Assembly (NCBI GenBank): GCA_036525535.1
Contig: DATDAH010000102.1
Location: forward strand, 1 to 12,022
Length of the DNA stretch: 12,022 bases
DNA from: DATDAH01 sp036525535
Lineage (GTDB): Bacteria; Actinomycetota; Acidimicrobiia; Acidimicrobiales; DATDAH01
Direction of reading: 5' to 3'
Made by a program: the position numbers and the translations under genes. Of the stretch, positions 1-4,322 are shown one piece after another. Below the pieces are notes generated by a model. It was given only the letters and a program-made list of their open reading frames with translations, ran no database searches and had not been told where the DNA came from. Within the stretch, counting starts at the first letter, position 1. Each line of letters opens with the position of its first letter.

Positions 1-798
1 AAGATGGGGGGCCACCAGGTCGAGCGCGTGGGCACCGGTCACGAGCGGGCCTACGACACCAAGCCCTACGAGTTCGGCGACCCGTTCAACCTGCACATCG
101 AGCGCACCTTGCGCAACGCCGTCGGTCGCCAGGGCCCGGGCACCCCGGTGCGGCTGCAGCCGGACGACTTCGAGGTCGAGCGCACCGAGCACCTGATCCG
201 GTCGAGCACCGTGCTGATGCTCGACCTCTCGCTCTCGATGCCGATGCGCGACAACTTCCTGCCCGCCAAGAAGGTGGCGATGGCGCTGCACTCGCTCATC
301 TCCAGCCGCTTCCCGCGGGACTACCTGGGCATCGTCGGGTTCAGCAGCGTGGCCCGGGCCCTGACTCCCGACCAGCTCCCCGAGGTCTCCTGGGACTACG
401 AGTACGGCACCAACATGGAGCACGGGTTCCAGCTGAGTCGCCGGATGCTGGCCCGCCAGTCCGGCACCAAGCAGATCATCATGATCACCGACGGCGAGCC
501 GACCGCCCACAACCTGCCCAACGGCGAGGTGTACTTCAACTACCCGCCGGTGCGGGAGACCGTCGAGGCCACCATGCGCGAGGTGGCCAAGTGCACGAAG
601 GAGAACATCCGCATCAACACCTTCATGCTCGACCCGAACGGGCACCTGAAGGAGTTCGTGGAGCGCCTGACGCGGTTCAACCAGGGCCGGGCCTTCTTCA
701 CCACCCCCGAGACCCTCGGCGACTACGTCCTCGTCGACTTCATCGAGCAGAAGCGGGCCATGGTCCGGGGCCGTACGGGCGGTCGTCGCTCCGCCTGA
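1..798 (+). CDS. VWA domain protein, 5'-truncated by the window edge
   Basis: The frame is open from base 1, so this is the C-terminal part of a longer protein; the ATG at 4 is probably internal. Numbering from that ATG, a von Willebrand factor A domain spans about residues 63-250. Its MIDAS metal site is visible as DLSLS (D74, S76, S78), a likely threonine in GTNM (T136), and the aspartate of ITDGEP (D163). No membrane segment or signal is seen in the visible part. Such VWA proteins in actinobacteria usually pair with MoxR or magnesium-chelatase-like AAA+ ATPases encoded just upstream. That would make this a metal-dependent partner or adaptor of an AAA+ machine, but the expected ATPase lies outside the window, so the role is inferred. 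The domain call is firm; the pathway is not known. Confidence 0.85.
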   Translation, partial: KMGGHQVERVGTGHERAYDTKPYEFGDPFNLHIERTLRNAVGRQGPGTPVRLQPDDFEVERTEHLIRSSTVLMLDLSLSMPMRDNFLPAKKVAMALHSLISSRFPRDYLGIVGFSSVARALTPDQLPEVSWDYEYGTNMEHGFQLSRRMLARQSGTKQIIMITDGEPTAHNLPNGEVYFNYPPVRETVEATMREVAKCTKENIRINTFMLDPNGHLKEFVERLTRFNQGRAFFTTPETLGDYVLVDFIEQKRAMVRGRTGGRRSA

Positions 799-979
799 GC
801 CCCGCCGGGCCTGCGACGCCCCGACCCACGATCACCGGTGCAGCAAGGATTTCCTCGACGCGCCCTTGCGCCGAGGGGGCAACCGGTGGAATGATGACAG
901 AAGTGTAATTACACCGGTGTCCCGAGCACCGGGATGCTTGGGGAAGCAACAGGCGGTGCGCCAACAAGGAGGCACACCA
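799..979. promoter_or_regulatory. Upstream region of the whiB2-like gene with clustered palindromes
   Basis: This 181-bp gap carries a perfect 12-bp palindrome, GTGTAATTACAC, at 903-914. It overlaps a 10-bp palindrome, ACACCGGTGT, at 911-920. The ACCGGTG core occurs three times: at 834-840, 882-888 and 913-919. TGTAAT at 904-909 matches five of six bases of a -10 hexamer, but no good -35 lies at the right distance. The region probably holds the whiB2 promoter and a dimeric regulator site; which protein binds is unknown. Confidence 0.45.
966..972 (+). promoter_or_regulatory. Ribosome binding site of the whiB2-like gene
   Basis: AAGGAGG, 7 nt before the ATG at 980, is a near-perfect Shine-Dalgarno sequence. 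It decides the start against the in-frame ATG at 989. Confidence 0.85.
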
Positions 980-1264
980 ATGAGATCGATGTTCGATGAC
1001 AACGAGGACCTGACGTGGCAGGAGTACGCCAACTGCCTCGGCGTCGATCCTGACCTCTTCTTCCCCGAGCGGGGTGCGTCCACCCGGGAGGCCAAGGAGG
1101 TCTGTCGGGGCTGCGTCGTGCGCGACGACTGCCTGGAGTACGCCCTCACCAACGGTGAGAAGTTCGGCATCTGGGGCGGCATGAGCGAGCGCGAGCGCCG
1201 CCGCATCCGTCGTCAGCGGGCCATCGCCCGGGAAGCCGCCACCATCACCGTCCACACCGCGTAG
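980..1264 (+). CDS. whiB2: WhiB2-like (Wbl) iron-sulfur regulator
   Basis: This 94-residue protein has the complete Wbl signature. Four cysteines that bind a [4Fe-4S] cluster sit at C19, C42, C45 and C51 (C-x22-C-x2-C-x5-C), followed by the GIWGG turn at 63-67 and a basic tail from SERERRRIRRQR. The STREAK stretch before the second cysteine and the FGIWGG-SERERRR ending are typical of the WhiB2/WhmD/WhiB branch, which controls septation and cell division in actinobacteria by binding the primary sigma factor. Start choice: AAGGAGG at 966-972 is 7 nt before the ATG at 980. The in-frame ATG at 989 would be too far from it. The gene converges on the formimidoyltransferase gene, with 4 nt between the two stop codons. 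The assignment to the WhiB2 branch is by remembered sequence pattern. Confidence 0.93.
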   Translation: MRSMFDDNEDLTWQEYANCLGVDPDLFFPERGASTREAKEVCRGCVVRDDCLEYALTNGEKFGIWGGMSERERRRIRRQRAIAREAATITVHTA

Positions 1265-1268
1265 GCCG

Positions 1269-2057
1269 TCAGCGGGCCCGCCGGGCCTCCACCGTCCGGT
1301 CCGCGGCCAGGTCCAGCTCCCCCCAACGCTCGGGCGCCACGGCGTCGAGCACCCGGCGGGGGAGCAGCCCCACCAGCTCCGCTCCGGCCACCGCGGCCCG
1401 CTCCGCCACCCGGTCATAGGCCGTCGCCGGCCCCACCCGGTCCGGGTCGATCAGGTTCATCGACACCTGGACCCGATCCCCGACGGCGAGCCCCAGGGCC
1501 CGGATGCCGTCGCCCCGCACCGCCGAGGCCACCGAGCGGGCGAGGTCCAGGTCTCGTTCCACCAGCCACAGGTTGTAGGCCACCAGCGGCGGGCGACACC
1601 CCACGGCCACCGCCCCGGCCGTCGGATGGGGCCGGTCCGGTCCGGTGTCGGGCCAGAGGTCCACGAACGCCCGGCGCCGGACCTCGGGCAGCGTCGGCAC
1701 CCCGTCACCGTCCCCGTAGGTGAACGCGGGCACGGCCAGCTCGTCGGCGATCCAGGCCGCGAACCGTGACCGCGCGGCACAGGCGTCCGCCGGCGCGGCG
1801 TCGTCGAGGGCCACGAAGGGCACGACGTCGACGGCCCCGAGCCGGGGGTGGGCCCCGACGTGGGTGCGGAGGTCGACCCGGGCCACGGCGACCCGGGCGA
1901 TCCGGCGGGCGGCGTCCTCGCCCAGTGTGGTGAGAACGCAGCGGTGGTGATGGGTGTCGACATGGAGGTCGAGGAGGTCATCGGCGCCGGCATCGCGCAG
2001 GGCGGCGAGGACGTCGCGGTCGCGACCCTCGCTCACGTTGACGATGCACTCGAGCAC
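1269..2057 (-). CDS. ftcD: Glutamate formimidoyltransferase (stand-alone formiminotransferase)
   Basis: The 262-residue protein matches the transferase half of FTCD. It begins LECIVNVSEGRD, has a histidine-rich HVDTHHHR segment at 32-39, the conserved HVGAHPRLGAVDVVPF block at 66-81, and VQVSMNL at 197-203. The enzyme transfers the formimino group between formiminoglutamate and tetrahydrofolate in histidine breakdown. No cyclodeaminase half is present, and no hut genes are visible nearby. Stand-alone forms are known to be able to replace 5-formyltetrahydrofolate cycloligase, so a folate-repair role is possible. Start choice: AGGAGG (minus strand, 2071-2066) sits 8 nt before a GTG at 2057, giving the usual family N-terminus. 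The ATG at 2078 would put that site inside the gene and has no site of its own. The gene is divergent from tatA. Confidence 0.85.
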   Translation of the reverse strand: MLECIVNVSEGRDRDVLAALRDAGADDLLDLHVDTHHHRCVLTTLGEDAARRIARVAVARVDLRTHVGAHPRLGAVDVVPFVALDDAAPADACAARSRFAAWIADELAVPAFTYGDGDGVPTLPEVRRRAFVDLWPDTGPDRPHPTAGAVAVGCRPPLVAYNLWLVERDLDLARSVASAVRGDGIRALGLAVGDRVQVSMNLIDPDRVGPATAYDRVAERAAVAGAELVGLLPRRVLDAVAPERWGELDLAADRTVEARRAR

Positions 2058-2065
2058 GCTCGTCG

Positions 2066-2071
2066 CCTCCT
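2066..2071 (-). promoter_or_regulatory. Ribosome binding site selecting the GTG start of ftcD
   Basis: AGGAGG on the minus strand, 8 nt before the GTG at 2057. It supports that start over the upstream ATG at 2078. Confidence 0.75.
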
Positions 2072-2104
2072 GACTCATGACCGCAGGCCGGCGCCGGCCG
2101 ACGG

Positions 2105-2110
2105 TACGCT
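2105..2110 (+). promoter_or_regulatory. -10 box for a leaderless tatA transcript
   Basis: TACGCT fits the actinobacterial TANNNT -10 pattern and lies exactly 7 nt before the GTG of tatA. Transcription would start at or next to the start codon. There is no ribosome binding site and no good -35. The ATG at 2116 would meet a stop codon at once, so GTG is the usable start. Confidence 0.6.
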
Positions 2111-2117
2111 CGCAGAT

Positions 2118-2294
2118 GTGAACCTCGGTGCACCCGAACTCATCATCGTGCTCCTGATCATCCTGCTCATCTTCGGCGGCTCCAAGCTGCCGCAGCTCGC
2201 TCGCTCCTTGGGCAAGGCCCAATCCGAGTTCAAGAAGGGCTCCGAAGAAGACGCAGTGACGACGGATCGCAGCGATCCGCCCCCTCCCGTCTGA
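2118..2294 (+). CDS. tatA: Sec-independent translocase subunit TatA
   Basis: This 58-residue protein has the standard TatA plan. A short N-terminus (MNLGAPE) is followed by one membrane helix at about 7-20, the hinge FGGSKLPQLARSLG at 19-32, an amphipathic helix to about 43, and a charged, proline-rich tail. TatA oligomers form the pore or membrane-weakening element that moves folded twin-arginine substrates across the cytoplasmic membrane with TatBC. The FGG-x-KLP hinge and short length favour TatA over TatB. In mycobacteria a tat gene (tatB) lies downstream of sigE-rseA-htrA. Here a tat gene lies directly upstream of a SigE-like sigma factor, so the link is kept but the order differs. It appears leaderless. 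Confidence 0.93.
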   Translation: MNLGAPELIIVLLIILLIFGGSKLPQLARSLGKAQSEFKKGSEEDAVTTDRSDPPPPV

Positions 2295-2334
2295 CCGACT
2301 CCTCGGAGTCCTCAGCCTGGCGCTGACTGATCGC

Positions 2335-2340
2335 TAGCCT
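2335..2340 (+). promoter_or_regulatory. Possible housekeeping -10 box upstream of the sigma factor gene
   Basis: TAGCCT fits TANNNT and would start transcription near 2347, about 28 nt before the ATG at 2376. The resulting leader would contain the hairpin at 2346-2375. No clear -35 is seen. Confidence 0.35.
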
Positions 2341-2345
2341 CGATC

Positions 2346-2375
2346 GGGAACCGGGCGCGTCCCGGCGTCGTTCCC
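2346..2375. repeat. Inverted repeat/hairpin abutting the sigma factor ATG
   Basis: GGGAAC (2346-2351) pairs with GTTCCC (2370-2375). Inside, CGGG (2352-2355) pairs with CCCG (2361-2364) around a 5-nt loop, leaving a 5-nt bulge on the 3' side. The stem ends directly at the ATG at 2376. It overlaps the ECF promoter candidate, so it may only reflect promoter symmetry. Confidence 0.5.
2347..2372 (+). promoter_or_regulatory. ECF-type promoter candidate (autoregulation of the sigma gene)
   Basis: GGAACC at 2347-2352, a 16-nt spacer and CGTT at 2369-2372 match the -35 GGAAC / -10 CGTT pattern of SigE-type ECF sigma factors. The predicted start, near 2379, falls just after the ATG at 2376. If this promoter is used, translation may begin downstream, for example at the in-frame GTG at 2415. 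The same element with identical spacing lies upstream of the wbl gene at 3611-3892. Confidence 0.5.
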
Positions 2376-2912
2376 ATGTCGAGCCCAACGCCCCCACCAC
2401 CTCGCGCCGACGAGGTGCCGAGCTGGGAAGAGGTCGCCCGTCACCACGGGCGGTTCCTCTACACGGTGGCCTACCGGCTCACGATGAACCACGACGACGC
2501 GCAGGATCTGGTGCAGGACGTGCTGTTACGAGTGCAACGAGGGCTGGCGACCTACCAGCCGGGCTCCATGGAGGCCTGGCTGTCGCGGATCACCACCAAC
2601 GCCTTCCTGGACAAGGTCCGCCGCCAGAAGCGCCGTCCCACCGATCCGCTGCCCGAGGAGCACCCCGAGCGCGTCCTGCCCACGTCGGCCTCGGCCGCCG
2701 AGGCCCTGGACGCCGCCGTCCTGCCCGATCACCTCCAGGACGCCCTCCGGGCCCTCCCCGAGGACTACCGCACCGCCGTCGTGCTCTGCGACGTGCTCGA
2801 CTTCAGCTACGAGGAGATCGCCGAGGCGCTGGACATCCCCGTGGGGACCGTCCGCTCCCGCATCCACCGGGGCCGAGCCCGCCTGCGGGCCGCGGTCGAG
2901 GCGATGTCGTGA
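2376..2912 (+). CDS. sigE: ECF RNA polymerase sigma factor, SigE-like
   Basis: The 178-residue protein has sigma region 2 at about 24-88, including the core-binding helix with DDAQDLVQD at 40-48 and the -10-reading segment WLSRITTNAFLDKVRR. Region 4 spans about 119-175, with YEEIAEALDIPVGTVRSRIHRGR as its helix-turn-helix. No region 1 or 3 is present, as in ECF factors. Features shared with mycobacterial SigE are the YQPG-x-x-EAWL-x-RITTN segment and the AVVLCDV...YEEI segment. That family directs envelope-stress transcription from GGAAC...CGTT promoters, and such an element lies just upstream. The next gene starts inside its stop codon (GTGA overlap), the usual sigma/anti-sigma coupling. The start is uncertain: the ATG has no ribosome binding site, and GTG at 2415 is an alternative. 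Confidence 0.9.
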   Translation: MSSPTPPPPRADEVPSWEEVARHHGRFLYTVAYRLTMNHDDAQDLVQDVLLRVQRGLATYQPGSMEAWLSRITTNAFLDKVRRQKRRPTDPLPEEHPERVLPTSASAAEALDAAVLPDHLQDALRALPEDYRTAVVLCDVLDFSYEEIAEALDIPVGTVRSRIHRGRARLRAAVEAMS

Positions 2913-3604
2913 CCGAGCAGGACGCGACCTCGGACGGGCCCCAGGACGAGGCCATGCGCCGCCTGCTGGCCGACCTGCCGGAGGTGGCGCCCCCCGACGG
3001 CTTCTTCGACGACCTGATCCGTCGGCGCCGGCGTCGGGCCCGGATCATCGCCGGTGCCGGCCTGGCCGCGGCGGGCGTGGCCGGGGCGATCGTCGTGGCC
3101 CATGTCACCGGCATCACCGGCCACGTCGACCCCGAGACGGCCATGCTGGCCGACCGTCACGCCACGGTGCTCACCGTCGACGTGCAATCGATCGGCGAGC
3201 AGCTGGCGGGCGACGAGGTCCCGGCGCCGTACCAGGCGCCTGAGGAGCTGGGCGGGATGCAGCGGGGGATGGCGGTCCTGCACCCCGACGACATCGTCCA
3301 GGTGGTCTACGCCGCCGACGGCCATTACCTCTCCCTCTTCGAGCAGGCCGGCGACATGGACGACGATGCCATGGAGGATGACCTCACGCCGGTCGACGGT
3401 GGTGACGCCTGGCGAACCGCCGACGGGGCCGTGATCGTGCGCCGGTCCGACGTGGTCTACGTGCTGGTCGGCGATGTCGCCGAGCTCTCGCCGGAGACGT
3501 TGGCCGCCATCGTGGCCGAGCTGCCTGACGCCCGTCGGATGGGCCTGGCCCGCCGCATCGGCGACGCCATGGACGACCTCGTCGACGCCTTCGGCCTCAA
3601 CTGA
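2909..3604 (+). CDS. Putative membrane anti-sigma factor
   Basis: This 231-residue protein overlaps the sigma gene by 4 nt (GTG start), which fixes both start and partnership. The cytoplasmic part, residues 1-45, carries LLADLPEVAPPDGFFDDLI followed by a block of arginines. One membrane helix lies at about 46-69, and an acidic exported domain of about 160 residues follows. The exported part has short strands such as VVYAADGHYLSLF and DVVYVLVGDVAELSPETLAAI that recall the C-terminal domain of MucB/RseB-like proteins; this is a loose resemblance only. It is expected to hold the sigma factor at the membrane until an envelope signal releases it. It contains no cysteine at all, so it is not a zinc-binding (ZAS, HxxxCxxC) anti-sigma such as mycobacterial RseA. 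It converges on a wbl gene 6 nt away. Confidence 0.75.
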   Translation: MTEQDATSDGPQDEAMRRLLADLPEVAPPDGFFDDLIRRRRRRARIIAGAGLAAAGVAGAIVVAHVTGITGHVDPETAMLADRHATVLTVDVQSIGEQLAGDEVPAPYQAPEELGGMQRGMAVLHPDDIVQVVYAADGHYLSLFEQAGDMDDDAMEDDLTPVDGGDAWRTADGAVIVRRSDVVYVLVGDVAELSPETLAAIVAELPDARRMGLARRIGDAMDDLVDAFGLN

Positions 3605-3610
3605 GCTGAG

Positions 3611-3892
3611 CTAGGCCCCGGTCGGGGTCTCGGTCGCCGTGGCTTCGGCCTCTTGGCGGCGCCGCTTCAAGATGCGACGGCGCTCCCGCTCGGAGCAGCC
3701 ACCCCACACGCCGTGGTCGATGCGGTTGGTCAAGGCGTACTCGAGGCAGAGCTCCTTGACCGGGCAGTCGGCGCAGATCCGCCGAGCCACATCGACGCCG
3801 ACGCCGTCGCTGGGGAAGAACAGCGAGGGCGGTCGATCGGCACAGTGGCCGTAGGCCATCCAGTCGGTTTCGGTCTCATCGGCGGGGCGCAT
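3611..3892 (-). CDS. WhiB-like (Wbl) iron-sulfur regulator
   Basis: This second Wbl protein (93 residues from ATG 3892) has cluster cysteines C17, C40, C43 and C49 (C-x22-C-x2-C-x5-C), the GVWGG turn at 61-65 and a basic SERERRRILKRRR tail. An extra cysteine, C66, follows the GVWGG turn directly. The protein is expected to carry a redox- or NO-sensitive [4Fe-4S] cluster and to act with a sigma factor at promoters. The Wbl subclass is not clear. The start is uncertain: GGAGG (3910-3906) is 13 nt before ATG 3892, while GTG at 3916 would extend the protein by eight residues with the GGAGG inside the gene. An ECF-type element ends at 3924 and predicts transcription from about 3917. That permits either a leaderless GTG or a short leader to the ATG. 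Confidence 0.9.
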   Translation of the reverse strand: MRPADETETDWMAYGHCADRPPSLFFPSDGVGVDVARRICADCPVKELCLEYALTNRIDHGVWGGCSERERRRILKRRRQEAEATATETPTGA

Positions 3893-3923
3893 GGGCCTGG
3901 AAATACCTCCGGTCACCCTCTAC

Positions 3924-3949
3924 TACGGCGGGCGACCTGGTTTGGTTCC
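3924..3949 (-). promoter_or_regulatory. ECF-type promoter candidate for the wbl gene
   Basis: On the minus strand, GGAACC (3949-3944), a 16-nt spacer and CGTA (3927-3924) have the same layout as the element before the sigma gene. Predicted transcription starts near 3917. This suggests the wbl gene belongs to the regulon of the neighbouring sigma factor. Confidence 0.45.
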
Positions 3950-3975
3950 CGAAAAGCATGCCCGAGGAACCCCGG

Positions 3976-3981
3976 TAGCCT
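3976..3981 (+). promoter_or_regulatory. -10 box for a leaderless transcript of the small unknown gene
   Basis: TAGCCT (TANNNT) lies exactly 7 nt before the ATG at 3989. No ribosome binding site is present, and no good -35 is seen. Confidence 0.55.
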
Positions 3982-3988
3982 GAAACCG

Positions 3989-4291
3989 ATGTCGAACGTC
4001 GTCGAACCCTCGCTCGAGACCGAGCCGCCCCGGGGCGCGGTGAAGATCGTGTACCTCGGTCCGGTAGCCCCGCACTGGGAGATCCGCTCCGATTTCGGGG
4101 ATCGGGCCGTCATCGACGCCTTCCGGGACCGGGTCAATGCCCGCCTGGTGCTCCTGCCCCCGCACGACCCGCAGTTTCGGCGCAACCGTGAGCGGGTCAA
4201 CCGCGACGCCGAGCGCGAGCTCCTGCTCATCGACTGGGACCTCGGCTATGACGAGGACGAGGAGACCGATCTCGGGGCCCGTCCCTCCTGA
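3989..4291 (+). CDS. Small conserved-looking protein of unknown function, upstream of ppk
   Basis: I do not recognise this 100-residue protein. A disordered, acidic N-terminus of about 16 residues is followed by a compact segment starting VKIVYLGPVAPHWEI. A basic stretch with several arginines and an acidic end (DLGYDEDEETDLG) complete it. There are no cysteines, membrane helices or signal peptide, so it is probably cytoplasmic. The start is fixed by a TANNNT box 7 nt upstream, arguing for a leaderless message, and the codon use looks like that of its neighbours. It ends 31 nt before ppk on the same strand. It is divergent from the wbl gene. A link to polyphosphate metabolism is suggested only by position. 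Confidence 0.7.
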   Translation: MSNVVEPSLETEPPRGAVKIVYLGPVAPHWEIRSDFGDRAVIDAFRDRVNARLVLLPPHDPQFRRNRERVNRDAERELLLIDWDLGYDEDEETDLGARPS

Positions 4292-4309
4292 CTCGGCTTG
4301 ACCCGCCCG

Positions 4310-4315
4310 TACCAT
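4310..4315 (+). promoter_or_regulatory. -10 box for a leaderless ppk transcript
   Basis: TACCAT (TANNNT) sits exactly 7 nt before the GTG at 4323. The in-frame ATG at 4314 overlaps this box, so it would not be on the resulting message. Confidence 0.55.
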
Positions 4316-4322
4316 GGTGGGC

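Noticed and set aside
740..1417. Minus-strand open frame spanning the whiB2-like gene
   Set aside because: It runs antisense to the Wbl cysteine motif and overlaps the true formimidoyltransferase in another frame.
1848..2117. N-terminal extension of tatA upstream of GTG 2118
   Set aside because: The added residues are antisense to ftcD and unlike any Tat protein; the -10 box at 2105-2110 sets the start at 2118.
3604..3635. Bidirectional terminator between the anti-sigma and wbl genes
   Set aside because: Only a 5-bp CCCCG/CGGGG stem without a T run is present; too weak to call.
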